Position numbers and translations under genes: made by a program
Assembly (NCBI RefSeq): GCF_025377685.1
Contig: NZ_JACEHK010000015.1
Span: 521,549-585,548 of the forward strand
Length of the DNA: 64,000 nt
Direction of reading: 5' to 3'
Source of the DNA: Anaerobacillus sp. CMMVII
Lineage (GTDB): Bacteria > Bacillota > Bacilli > Bacillales > Anaerobacillaceae
Shown: positions 29,803 to 38,952 of the stretch, piece by piece
Position numbering within the stretch: the first letter of the stretch is position 1
Layout: every line of letters begins with the position of its first letter
The notes under the pieces: generated by a model
Told to the model about the DNA's origin: nothing
Database searches by the model: none
The model's input: the letters and a program-made list of their open reading frames with translations, nothing else

Positions 29803-30895
29803 TTATTTCTGGAGATTCTTTTGAATTTTTTCAGCTGCAATGATATCAATTTCCTTCTTAAGCTCTTCGACCATTACGGCTTCTGGAACTTTACGAACGA
29901 TTTCTCCATGTCTAAATAATAAGCCTTCTCCTCTAGCACCAGCAATCCCTATATCAGCTTCTTTTGCTTCACCAGGGCCGTTCACTGCACAACCCAATAC
30001 AGCTACTTTAATTGGTGCTTTAATCTTTGAGATATATTCTTCAATTTCATTTGCGATACTAATTAAATCGATCTCGATGCGACCACAAGTTGGACATGAG
30101 ATTAAAGTTGCAGCATTTGCAGCGAGACCAAATGATTTAAGTAGTTCTCGAGCAACTTTACTTCTTCAACAGGATCAGCACTAAGGGAAATTCGAACTGT
30201 ATTTCCAATGCCTTTATGAAGAAGGACTCCAAGTCCGGCAGCACTCTTAATCGTACCAGCAAATAAGGTTCCGGATTCTGTAATTCCTAAATGTAACGGG
30301 TAATCGAATGCCTGGGCTGCTTTTTCATATGCTTCTATCGCTAAATCAACATCCGATGCTTTCATGGAAACAATGATGTCATAGAAATCCAAGTCCTCAA
30401 GGATTTAATATGGTGCAGAGCACTTTCGACCATGCCATCGGCTGTAGGATATCCGTATTTATCAATAATTCGTTTTTCTAAGCTTCCAGCATTCACTCCA
30501 ATACGAATCGGGATTCCTTTTTCCTTGGCTAATTTAACCACCGCTTCGACTTTTTCGCGCTTGCCAATGTTTCCAGGGTTAATACGAATTTTGTCTGCTC
30601 CACCTTCAATTGCTTTTAAGGCTAAGCGATAATCAAAATGAATATCAACTACAAGCGGGATATTTATTCTTTTCTTTATTTCACTAATAGCTTCTGCAGC
30701 TCGCATATCAGGACAAGCAACACGTACAACTTGGCATCCTGCCTCTTCTAAGCGTAAGATTTCGGCGACAGTTGCCTCTACGTCATGAGTTTTTGTTGTC
30801 GTCATACTTTGAATGATGACCTCATTATTTCCGCCAATTGTCAGCGGACCTACCTTTACAGGTCTTGTTTTCGTTCTATGAATGATTTGGGTCAT
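29803..30895 (-). CDS. ispG: 4-hydroxy-3-methylbut-2-en-1-yl diphosphate synthase (two frameshifts)
   Basis: A [4Fe-4S] enzyme of the MEP pathway producing the substrate of IspH. TIM barrel with [30 protein letters not shown] and RINPGNIG; the cluster domain has SCPTCGR and [10 protein letters not shown]. Two breaks are repaired by one A each on the minus strand: at 30404-30406 (restoring [13 protein letters not shown]) and 30157-30159 (restoring [12 protein letters not shown]). Both are short homopolymers, and the pathway is essential in Bacilli, so sequence error is the likely cause. Confidence 0.94.
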
Positions 30896-31044
30896 TGGTT
30901 AGAATTCGCCCCTTCTTGTAAATAAGAATTAAAGAAAATTTGAAATATTCATTAGGTTAGAAGCAATTATGCTTTACCTAAAAACAATTCAAAATTAGTT
31001 TCATTTTATCAATGAAGTGGAATGTTTGGCAAGAAAGAAACAAA

Positions 31045-31380
31045 TCATTTTCGGTAAACCGGAAAGAGATAAGCTTTGCCGATTTGGATTTTATTAGCGG
31101 TAGTACCTGGGTTAAGTGTTTCAAAATCAACAATAATTTGTTGGATTGAAGCATTAACAGGTTCATTATGAAGTTCCTCTACAATCGACAGTACCGTATA
31201 TCCAGGCTCAACAACTATCGATTCAGCGGGTATTTCACCCGTTACACTATTTTGAGTAGGTTCAATCTCTTGTGCATGAGCCGTGGCTACTTGTTTCGTG
31301 GGTAATGTACCAATATTAAGGTCATAATAAATACTATATATTGAAATTAATAAGAGTATGGGTATTACTATTTTTTTCAT
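31045..31380 (-). CDS. yqfZ: LysM-domain protein (YqfZ-like)
   Basis: A 111-residue protein with an N-terminal signal or anchor (KKIVIPILLLISIYSIYY) and a C-terminal LysM-like domain from about residue 55 (VEPGYTVLSIVEELH to KIQIGKAYLFP). LysM binds peptidoglycan or spore cortex. Size and location before ispG match YqfZ. The ATG at 31378-31380 follows GGAGGG on the minus strand. Confidence 0.8.
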   Translation of the reverse strand: MKKIVIPILLLISIYSIYYDLNIGTLPTKQVATAHAQEIEPTQNSVTGEIPAESIVVEPGYTVLSIVEELHNEPVNASIQQIIVDFETLNPGTTANKIQIGKAYLFPVYRK

Positions 31381-31475
31381 GGAAACCCTCCTAATTTATC
31401 TTTAACCGTGGACAAGCTGTTAATTTAAGCTATGCTTGTCCAATTTCTAATATGACTAAAAAACTGGGGATGTTT

Positions 31476-32690
31476 ATGAAAAATAAATCTTTTCTAATGT
31501 TAATCATCGGACTTTTACCATTGGTCATGGTCCTAGGGAATTCCATGCTAATTCCGATATTGCCAGTTATGGAAGAAGAATTAAATATCTCTGCTGTCGA
31601 GGTAGGGTTCCTTTTATCGGTGTTTTCAATTGTCGCAGCTATTGTGATACCGGTTGTGGGCTTTTTATCGGATCGTTATGGCAGGAAAAAAATTGTCCTT
31701 ATTTCTCTTATATTTGTCATGATCGGCTCAATCATTACAATTGTTGCGGGAAAGGGAGTTTCTGATCCCTTTCGTTGGATTGTGATTGGCAGGGTACTTC
31801 AAGGGATTGGTGCAGGAGGAACAGCTCCTTTAGCCATGGCCTTGGTTGGCGATCTTTTTTCTGGTCAAGAACGTAGCAAAAACTTAGGTGCTTTAGAAGT
31901 CTTTAATGGGATTGGTAAGGTATTTAGTCCTTTTATCGGGGCTCTGGCTGCTCTAATTTTTTGGTATAGTGCATTTTATGTGTATTTTATTATCTCGTTA
32001 CTTGCATTCATAGGTATATATTTCTCAGTAAATTCTGTTGTTCAAGAAAAATACAATGAGTCGTTATCGAGCTATGGGAGGATGTTAGTGAGTGTGCTAA
32101 AAAAAGAAGGAAATTGGATTTTTCCACTATCCTTTTTAGCTTCCGCTGGTTTGTTTATTTTATTTGGTCTTTTAGTATATCTCTCTTTTGAAATTGAACG
32201 GATTTTTGCAGTCGATGGCATCTTTAAGGGAAGCGTTTTTACAATTCCTTTAGGAGCTTTAACTGCAGTTTCTTATTGGACAGGTAAGCAAATTGGTGAA
32301 GATCATAGCTATATGAAGAAGCTATTATTAATAGGCTCAGCTATCGTTTTAGGGGCTCTGGTATTTTTGGTATTTAGTCCAACGTTTTCTAGTCTTATCT
32401 TTGGAGTAACAATGATTGGTATGGGGGTAGGATTTACTTTGCCATGTATTAATACGCTAATAACTTCTTCAGTAGGTGGAAAAGAGAGGGGACTAATTGT
32501 TTCTTTATATGGAATGATTCGTTTTTTAGGTGTAGCCTTTGGACCAATTTTTTTTGCTGTTTGGATGGTTGAGGTAGTAGATATGTTTGTAAAAGCAGCT
32601 TTTTTATTTTTATTTATGAGCATTTGGGTTATAACAGCATTAAAAATGAATATAAATTTATTTGCGAGAAAAGAAATAAAAAGGGGATAG
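31476..32690 (+). CDS. MFS transporter, multidrug-efflux type
   Basis: Twelve hydrophobic segments. Motif A GFLSDRYGRKKIV lies between helices 2 and 3, with GRVLQGIGAGGTAPLAMAL in helix 4, typical of drug:H+ antiporters. GGGGA before ATG 31476 (MKNKSF) is favoured over the ATG at 31452. The substrate cannot be inferred. It is monocistronic and diverges from yqfZ. Confidence 0.85.
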   Translation: MKNKSFLMLIIGLLPLVMVLGNSMLIPILPVMEEELNISAVEVGFLLSVFSIVAAIVIPVVGFLSDRYGRKKIVLISLIFVMIGSIITIVAGKGVSDPFRWIVIGRVLQGIGAGGTAPLAMALVGDLFSGQERSKNLGALEVFNGIGKVFSPFIGALAALIFWYSAFYVYFIISLLAFIGIYFSVNSVVQEKYNESLSSYGRMLVSVLKKEGNWIFPLSFLASAGLFILFGLLVYLSFEIERIFAVDGIFKGSVFTIPLGALTAVSYWTGKQIGEDHSYMKKLLLIGSAIVLGALVFLVFSPTFSSLIFGVTMIGMGVGFTLPCINTLITSSVGGKERGLIVSLYGMIRFLGVAFGPIFFAVWMVEVVDMFVKAAFLFLFMSIWVITALKMNINLFARKEIKRG

Positions 32691-32881
32691 TGGTGAAATT
32701 CTTTTTTGGGGTCTTAAGCATTGACCGACATTTTCAAAATAGTCATATGAAAGCGGAATAATTTGCACTTTTTTGGGTGGATGCTTTAAAATAGGTCAAA
32801 AGTCACTTTTTATTTGTCCTTAAAAAGTGTTCTATTACTTTAAGTACCACAATAGCTACATATGGAGGGAGCAATATACTA

Positions 32882-33754
32882 ATGAAAAAAGTAACCTTAT
32901 TAATTTTAATAGGACTATTTTGTATTTTTACACCTACCGCAGTGTTTGGTGATGCTGTAGTAGGAGAAGTAATTGTTACATTGGGAGAAAATCTAACTGA
33001 TGAACAAAAGACCCAGCTACTTCGTGAAATGAATGTATCTGATGATGTTGAGATTATTACCGTAACAAACCAAGAAGAGCACCAATATTTAGGAAACTAT
33101 ATTAGTAAACAGAAAATTGGAACTCGCTCAATTTCCTCAACTAGAATTACTATGTTAGAAAGTGGCGCTGGTATTAATGTTGAAACAAACAATATTGATT
33201 GGGTTTCCGAGGGAATGTATGCGAATGCTTTAGTTACGGCAGGAATTACAGATGCAGATATATATGTAACCGCTCCTTTTAAAGTTTCAGGGACTGGAGC
33301 TTTGACTGGAATTATTAAAGCATACGAAATAACAACTGACATTGAAATTCCTGAAGAACAAAAGCAAGTGGCTAATGAAGAAATGGTTAAGACTGCCGAG
33401 TTGGGGGACCGTTTTGGATTAGATCAAGCAACAGAACTTATGACTAGAATTAAAGAAGAAATTGCTAAAAATCCAGTGACTACTGACGCTGAATTAAGAG
33501 ATTTAATTTTACGTGTTGCACAAGAGCTTGGAATTACCCTAACGGATGAAGAACTCAATGGATTAACTTCATTATTTAAGCGAATGAAGGATCTAAATAT
33601 TGATTGGAATCAAGTTCAAAATCAAATTGGCAAAATTCGTGACAACCTAGGCGATTTTTTAGGTAGAGAAGATACCCAAACGTTTATTGCGAGATTTCTA
33701 GATGTTTTGAATGAGCTAATAAATGTCATAAAAGGTTGGTTTACAAAAGGATAA
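32882..33754 (+). CDS. Secreted DUF1002 protein (YpuA-like)
   Basis: A 290-residue protein with a Sec signal peptide (LILIGLFCIFTPTAVFGDA, cleavage after the Ala-Val-Phe-Gly region). The DUF1002 domain covers most of the mature part (GSGAGINVE-type blocks, ANALVTAGITDADIYVTAPF). The C-terminal third is helical. Members are exported proteins of spore formers without known activity. The ATG follows ATGGAGGGAGC. Confidence 0.85.
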   Translation: MKKVTLLILIGLFCIFTPTAVFGDAVVGEVIVTLGENLTDEQKTQLLREMNVSDDVEIITVTNQEEHQYLGNYISKQKIGTRSISSTRITMLESGAGINVETNNIDWVSEGMYANALVTAGITDADIYVTAPFKVSGTGALTGIIKAYEITTDIEIPEEQKQVANEEMVKTAELGDRFGLDQATELMTRIKEEIAKNPVTTDAELRDLILRVAQELGITLTDEELNGLTSLFKRMKDLNIDWNQVQNQIGKIRDNLGDFLGREDTQTFIARFLDVLNELINVIKGWFTKG

Positions 33755-33854
33755 TCTAAATAATGGCTATCTTCATTAGAAGGTGGCCCTTTTGGTTAGT
33801 CTAATAGGCATCATGTTGTTTTAATATAAATAAACTGGTAAGAATATGTAACGT

Positions 33855-33953
33855 CTAGACAGAGAGTTTCTTTGTTTCTATTTGTTTGAATGGGAACGTC
33901 ACTTGCTTTGGTTGACTTACTGTTTGTTTCTTTTTCTCATGATTTTTTTTCAT
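33855..33953 (-). CDS. Possible small basic protein (32 aa)
   Basis: A short frame on the minus strand: MKKNHEKKKQTVSQPKQ, then a Phe/Lys-containing second half, then TAG. It is very basic. The evidence for translation is a near-perfect ribosome site, GAGGTGAT, four bases before the ATG. No homologue is recognised. It lies alone in the 320-bp gap between the DUF1002 and NfeD genes. Confidence 0.4.
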   Translation of the reverse strand: MKKNHEKKKQTVSQPKQVTFPFKQIETKKLSV

Positions 33954-34076
33954 TACTATCACCTCATAATTATTATGCCAAATTTGTAAATAATCATTGA
34001 TAATTTTTTGAAACGAAAGTAGATCTATTTTCGTAACTATATAGTACAGAAAAAATGTAGAGAGGAGCGGATTGGA

Positions 34077-34733
34077 TTGGAAATATTAAATATAGCTAGT
34101 GTTGGCTTCTTAGTTGTCTTTTTAGGTACATTATTTTTATTTGGAGAGCTATTAGTGAAAGTAAAAGGTCTATTTGCTATTTTGGGAATTGCAATTATGG
34201 CCACTTATTTTTCGTATCATATTACAGTTGGCTCTGGAATGGGGTTATGGGTAGCGGTACTTTATCTGTGTGGAATAAGTTTAATTGTCATCGATGGTAA
34301 ATTTATTACGGATGGTACTGTAGCTCTGCTTGGGATTTTCTTAATGATCTTGGGTATAGCCCTCCCTGCACCTTCCATTTTATATGGGTTTTTAGTAGCG
34401 ATGGCACTAATCATTGGAGCTCTTGCTTCAGCACTTTTTATGAAGGTGTTTCCAGCTAGAAATATTTGGTCAAAAATGACCTTAAAAGACCGTTTAACCG
34501 GAGAATTAGGGTATAATTCGCTTAATGCATCCTATCGAGAGTTAGTTGGTAAGCAGGCTTTGACAACAACTCCATTTCGACCGATTGGAACAATTGAAAT
34601 AGAGGGTAAATATTATAGTGCAACCAGTGATAGTCAATGGTTAGATGCAGGAACAAATGTTGAAGTTATTTCAGTAGATGGGACTCGAATAGTAGTTCGA
34701 AAAATCATAGATGTTACAGAAAAAAACGAGTAG
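34077..34733 (+). CDS. NfeD-like membrane protein
   Basis: A 218-residue protein with four or five hydrophobic helices in the N-terminal 130 residues and a C-terminal OB-fold (GKQALTTTPFRPIGTIEIEGK, then VEVISVDGTRIVV), the NfeD arrangement without the serine-protease domain. Such proteins often pair with flotillins, but none is in the window. It starts at TTG 34077 with GAGGAG upstream. Confidence 0.83.
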   Translation: MEILNIASVGFLVVFLGTLFLFGELLVKVKGLFAILGIAIMATYFSYHITVGSGMGLWVAVLYLCGISLIVIDGKFITDGTVALLGIFLMILGIALPAPSILYGFLVAMALIIGALASALFMKVFPARNIWSKMTLKDRLTGELGYNSLNASYRELVGKQALTTTPFRPIGTIEIEGKYYSATSDSQWLDAGTNVEVISVDGTRIVVRKIIDVTEKNE

Positions 34734-34757
34734 AGCTAAAAGCCTCTACTCGTTTTT
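34725..34757 (+). terminator. Intrinsic terminator after the NfeD-like gene
   Basis: AACGAGTAGAG pairs with CTCTACTCGTT around a 7-9-nt loop, followed by TTTT. It overlaps the stop codon. Confidence 0.85.
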
Positions 34758-34797
34758 GTTATAAGATAAGAATGTATAAAATTTCAACGTAATAACT

Positions 34798-34983
34798 GTC
34801 TAGCTCCAAGACACATCTATGAAGTTACTTCATTGCAGGTTTTGCGACGAGTAAACGTAGTGACGCAGGAGCCCCGCCCAGCCCCTCGAGGCAAAGCTGA
34901 ATGAAGTAACTCTGGAAGTAAAACATGTTGTGCACGAGGTCAGTAGCTTTTGTCGGGGCTCCCAGGGCGCTTGCGCTTTTCTT
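34798..34983. repeat. Intergenic repeat, family A, copy 3
   Basis: It begins GTCTAGCTCCAAGACACATC and ends GGGCGCTTGCGCTTTTCTT. The first 75 bp match copy 1 at 5910. It is longer than the others (186 bp) because of a central insertion. Confidence 0.78.
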
Positions 34984-34989
34984 GTCTTA

Positions 34990-35795
34990 TTAGTATCGAT
35001 CAAGGTCGTCTGCTGTTTCTTCCTTTTTCACTTGAGATTGAGGTATTTCTTTAAAGATAAGGTAAAGCATAATTACAGCAACTACCCAATAAAGTGTGAA
35101 TGCAAAAGGAATCGTGATGTTTAGACCATCGATGATTGCAAAGAATACAGTTGGTAATGTAACTGCATAAGCAGATAAAACCCAAACTTGCTTGTAGGAT
35201 AGCGTAATCCCAGTATTACGTTTTATGATTAACCCAAATAAAGTGAGAACAAAAATACCGATATACTTCAACGTTGTAAGAACGATAAATAATAGGAATA
35301 CAATAATAGCGATTATCAAAGGTAACAGTTCAATGATCGTGTCAGTAAACTCTTCAATTTCTTGTTTCGTCATATTGATGTTTCCTAAATCTCGATAACG
35401 AAATGATTCTGCAACTCCATCTGAGATAAATACCGCTTCTGTTTCCAATAAAGCTAAAGCGGCATCATAATTATTTTCAAGATCGGCCGCGGATAAAGTT
35501 CCAGTCGAATCAAAGATAAATATTCCGTCATCTTGCTGTAGGTAAACAGGCTCATCAATATCAGATAGTAGGATACTGTTTTAATTTCAAAATCTGGCAC
35601 TTCATTTGTAAGATCATTTTGGAATTGGTTTGCTGCTGTAGAAATCATTGTAGCTAGCTGATATCCAGATATTGAAGTTGTAATCAGCATTAAGACGAAT
35701 ACATATAAAATTGTTTTTCCGATTCCTTGAAAACGAAACTTAGCCACGGTTGGTGGTGAATAAATACTTTTAACTAATTGCTGGAAAATGTTCAT
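34990..35795 (-). CDS. yqgB: DUF1189 membrane protein (YqgB-like; one frameshift at about 35580)
   Basis: About 268 residues. The N-terminal block FQQLVKSIYSPPTVAKFRFQGIGKTILYV and one helix are followed by an extracytoplasmic region; three helices form the C-terminal half. The frame breaks at 35579-35582; adding one T (plus strand) restores KNSILLSDIDEPVYLQQDDG, a continuous extracytoplasmic segment. The family is of unknown function. Location near sodA and yqgE agrees with YqgB. Confidence 0.85.
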
Positions 35796-36070
35796 TCTCC
35801 GTCTCCTTTATAACTATAAATTTTTTATTCGATCCAATAAAAATTTGTTACTTGTATATTTTACAGAAACTTTAAGACCCTAACAAGTAGTAGTAACTAA
35901 CAATTAGAAACCAATAAAGAAATAAATGAAAACTTTGGAAATAAGCAAGACGAAATTATAATCTTTACAAAATCTTTACAAAGCATTAATAATTCATCAA
36001 CATTTAAGAAGTATGCTTGTAGAGGATTGTCGAATTAAAGAGGTTAATTATTTTTGAAGGGGCGAGTATT

Positions 36071-37697
36071 TTGGATATTCAACAAATTCTTTTTCTGTTT
36101 TTTGGAGGTCTAGGAATATTTCTATTCGGTATTAAATTCATGGGTGATGGTCTCCAAAAAGTAGCTGGTAACAGACTTAGAGATATCTTGGATAAATTCA
36201 CATCAAACCCGGTAATGGGGGTTATCGCAGGGTTAGTAGTAACAGTAGCGTTACAAACTAGTACAGGGACAACCGTTTTAACGATCGGTCTTGTAAATGC
36301 AGGTTTTATGACCTTAAAACAAGCAATTGGGGTTATTATGGGGGCAAACATTGGAACAACTGTTACTGCCTTTATCATTGGTTTTAAAATTCAGGCATAC
36401 GCACTCCCAATTATCGCTATAGGTACTTTCTTATCTTCTTTATTAAGAATAAAAAAGCACAAAATTATGGACAAGTTATTTTCGGGTTTGGTGCTCTATT
36501 TTATGGGTTAGGTTTAATGGGAGATGGCATGAAACCGCTCCGTACTCTCCAAGCGTTTACAGATTTAACGGTGAGTATGAGTGAAAACCCAATTCTCGGT
36601 GTAGTCATTGGAACAGTATTTACTGTTGTTGTTCAAAGTTCATCAGCATCGATTGGTTTATTGCAGACATTATATGAACAGGGGACTATGGATTTATGGG
36701 CAGCACTTCCAGTATTATTTGGTGATAATATTGGGACAACTATTACAGCAGTTTTGGCTTCTATTGGAGCGTCTATTGCTGCAAGAAGAGCCGCTTTAAC
36801 ACATGTTATCTTTAATCTAATAGGTACATTTATTATCTTGCTATTATTAGTGCCGTACACACACTTTATTGCTTATATTGGGGAGTTACTTGAACTTAAT
36901 CCAGCAATGCAAATTGCCTTTGCCCACGGGATCTTTAACTTTGCCAACGTACTGATACAGCTACCTTTCGTTGCGGTATTAGCCTTGGTCGTAACGAAGA
37001 TTATACCTGGAAAGGATTCGGCAATTGAATACAAAGCACAGCATTTAGATCCTCTGTTTATTCAGCAGTCCCCAGTCATTGCATTAGGACAAGCGAAAAA
37101 AGAAGTCTTAAGAATGTCTGAGTTTGCAGAGCAGGGGTTAATTGAGGCAAGTCATTATGCGAAAACGAATCAGAAGAAGCATGCAGAATTGACGGTGCAA
37201 TTTGAGGATGCAATTAACAACTTAGACCATAAAATTACCGATTATTTAATTTTAATTTCTGCTAAGTCTTTATCTGCTAAAGATTCAGAACTACATTCGA
37301 TGCTTTTGGATACAGTACGTGATATAGAACGTGTTGGGGACCATATGGAAAACATCGTTGAATTAATTGACTATAAAATAACCAACAAAGTAACGATTTC
37401 AGATCAAGCTATACAAGATCTAGATGAAATGTTTGATTTGACCATTTCAACGTTAAAGCAAGCAATTAAGGCTTTAGAGCTTAATGATATAATTGAAGCA
37501 CGTTCAGTTATGTTAAAAGAAGAAAAGATTGATAAAATGGAACGAAAGCTTCGTAAAAACCATATTCTGCGTGTGAATGAAGGAAGTTGTACTGGTGCAG
37601 CTGGAATCGTTTTGTAGATATTGTTAGTAATTTAGAACGTATTGGTGATCATGCAGTTAATATCGCTGAAGCCGTTATTGGTGAAGAAAATCTTTAA
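36071..37697 (+). CDS. Na/Pi cotransporter family protein with PhoU domain (two frameshifts)
   Basis: A sodium-dependent phosphate carrier (NptA/PNaS family). The two inverted transport repeats each carry QTSTGTTVLTIG-like and QSSSASIGL motifs, and GDNIGTTITA is also present. The C-terminal 200 residues are PhoU-like helices. It starts at TTG 36071. The breaks are at 36461-36464, restoring KNYGQVIFGFGALFYG, and at 37610-37613, restoring VFVDIVSNLERIGDHAVNIA with the true stop at 37695-37697. Both need one base in a short run. Confidence 0.9.
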
Positions 37698-37849
37698 GTA
37701 AATAATGTGTGCCTGCCATCTTAAGCAATGGATGCGCAGGCACATTCATGTTAAAAAGTTCTTGCTAATGAAAAAGGAATATGGTATATTTTTCTTGTCA
37801 TTCGAATTTATTCTAAAAACTTAATGAAGAAATAATTAAAATTAAGTTG

Positions 37850-37879
37850 TTGACAATAGAATTTAATTCATGGTAATAT
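37850..37879 (+). promoter_or_regulatory. Promoter of the tRNA operon
   Basis: Consensus TTGACA, 18 bp, TAATAT, ending 22 bp before the first tRNA. Confidence 0.75.
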
Positions 37880-37901
37880 AAATCTTGTCCTTAATTTTTA
37901 T

Positions 37902-37976
37902 TCCACAGTAGCTCAGTGGTAGAGCAATCGGCTGTTAACCGATCGGTCGTAGGTTCGAGTCCTACCTGTGGAGCCA
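37902..37976 (+). tRNA. tRNA-Asn(GTT)
   Basis: Cloverleaf of 75 nt with acceptor TCCACAG/CTGTGGA, anticodon loop CTGTTAA, T-loop TTCGAGT and encoded CCA. First gene of a five-tRNA operon. Confidence 0.96.
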
Positions 37977-37981
37977 TATAT

Positions 37982-38058
37982 GGCGGCGTGGCTCAGCTGG
38001 CTAGAGCGTACGGTTCATACCCGTGAGGTCGGGGGTTCGACTCCCTCCGCCGCTACCA
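37982..38058 (+). tRNA. tRNA-Met(CAT), elongator type
   Basis: Acceptor GGCGGCG with CGCCGCT (a G-U closing pair), anticodon loop TTCATAC, CCA encoded. The normal first pair and sequence GGTTCATACCC match Bacillus elongator tRNA-Met rather than the initiator. Confidence 0.92.
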
Positions 38059-38078
38059 ATTTATTCACTTTCTCATAT

Positions 38079-38152
38079 GGCGGTTGTGGCGAAGTGGTTA
38101 ACGCACCGGATTGTGGCTCCGGCATTCGTGGGTTCAATTCCCATCAATCGCC
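38079..38152 (+). tRNA. tRNA-His(GTG), CCA not encoded
   Basis: Includes the extra G at position -1 opposite C73. Acceptor GCGGTTG/CAATCGC, anticodon loop TTGTGGC. The 3' end reads C then CTT, so CCA must be added by the nucleotidyltransferase; the other four tRNAs in the cluster encode it. Confidence 0.94.
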
Positions 38153-38176
38153 CTTGAAATGATTTAATATTAAATT

Positions 38177-38253
38177 GGACCCTTAGCTCAGTTGGTTAGA
38201 GCTACCGGCTCATAACCGGTTGGTCGTAGGTTCGAGTCCTACAGGGTCCACCA
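38177..38253 (+). tRNA. tRNA with CAT anticodon, probably tRNA-Ile2 (lysidine type)
   Basis: Acceptor GGACCCT/AGGGTCC, anticodon loop CTCATAA, CCA encoded. The acceptor and CTCATAA loop resemble E. coli-type tRNA-Ile(CAT), where TilS converts C34 to lysidine. A methionine tRNA cannot be ruled out from sequence alone, but an elongator Met tRNA is already in the cluster. Confidence 0.85.
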
Positions 38254-38262
38254 ATTAATTAC

Positions 38263-38355
38263 GGAGGAATACCCAAGTTCGGCTGAAGGGATCGGTCTTG
38301 AAAACCGACAGGCGGGTTAAACCGCGCGGGGGTTCGAATCCCTCTTCCTCCTCCA
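38263..38355 (+). tRNA. tRNA-Ser(TGA)
   Basis: Class II tRNA of 93 nt with a long variable arm, acceptor GGAGGAA/TTCCTCC, anticodon loop CTTGAAA, CCA encoded. The discriminator base is T where serine tRNAs normally have G. Confidence 0.94.
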
Positions 38356-38368
38356 TAGTACATAATCC

Positions 38369-38416
38369 AACGATCTGTATGTTCATTTTATATGAGCCTA
38401 TAGATCGTTTTTTCTA
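38369..38416 (+). terminator. Terminator of the tRNA operon
   Basis: AACGATCTGTA pairs with TATAGATCGTT (one G-U pair) across a 19-nt loop, followed by TTTTTTC. Confidence 0.75.
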
Positions 38417-38628
38417 TTTGTTGAACTTCCGAAGACTGAACTATTTTCAGGGTAGAATCAAAATGAAAAAGTTGATAAAGGAGTACACTATAAACAAATA
38501 TGACTTAAACGGTATGATCTATAGTAAAATGTTTCAATAGTTCCCAAGCACATGAAAAGACCACATAAAGTGCTAAACTTCATGTGGTTAGTAGGAATTA
38601 TATATATTAGCTGAAATGAGGAAATGAG

Positions 38629-38952
38629 ATGGAAATAAATTTTACAAGCGATGCAAGTAAATACATTTCTGAGTTACTAAAACCGGATGAAATTTTGGTT
38701 CTTTTTTATGATACTGAGGGTTGTGGTTGTGCTATGAATGGTGTTCCTGTTCTTAATATTGAAGCAGGTACTATGCAAAATGAACTGGTGAGTATTAAGA
38801 CTAATGAGTTTCGACTTTTTATGTTTAAGAAGCATACCATCTTTTTTGATGAACAAATGCGAATACATTTTGAGAATAACCGTTTAAAGCTTTCTAGTAA
38901 TAATCAAATTTTTTCTTCAAGCCTCTTGCTTAGACGAAGGGAAGATCTCTAA
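38629..38952 (+). CDS. yqkB: HesB/IscA-like protein (YqkB family)
   Basis: A 107-residue protein of the Fe-S biosynthesis domain family. It has GCGCAMNG in place of the usual three separated cysteines and ends in a Ser-rich tail. YqkB-type proteins lack full IscA chemistry and their role is unknown. AAATGAGGAAATGAG lies before the ATG. Its last 23 bp overlap the 3' end of the convergent uppP. Confidence 0.82.
   Translation: MEINFTSDASKYISELLKPDEILVLFYDTEGCGCAMNGVPVLNIEAGTMQNELVSIKTNEFRLFMFKKHTIFFDEQMRIHFENNRLKLSSNNQIFSSSLLLRRREDL

Noticed and set aside
37968..38162. Frame of 64 codons across tRNA genes
   Set aside because: It is a translation of tRNA-Met and tRNA-His; the cloverleaf structures account for the sequence.
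38298..38540. Frame of 80 codons starting inside tRNA-Ser
   Set aside because: It starts within the tRNA and runs through its terminator, with no ribosome site.
38463..38540. Short frame MKKLIKEYTINKYD... after the tRNA operon
   Set aside because: It is only 25 codons with a poor ribosome site, and no conserved feature is recognised.
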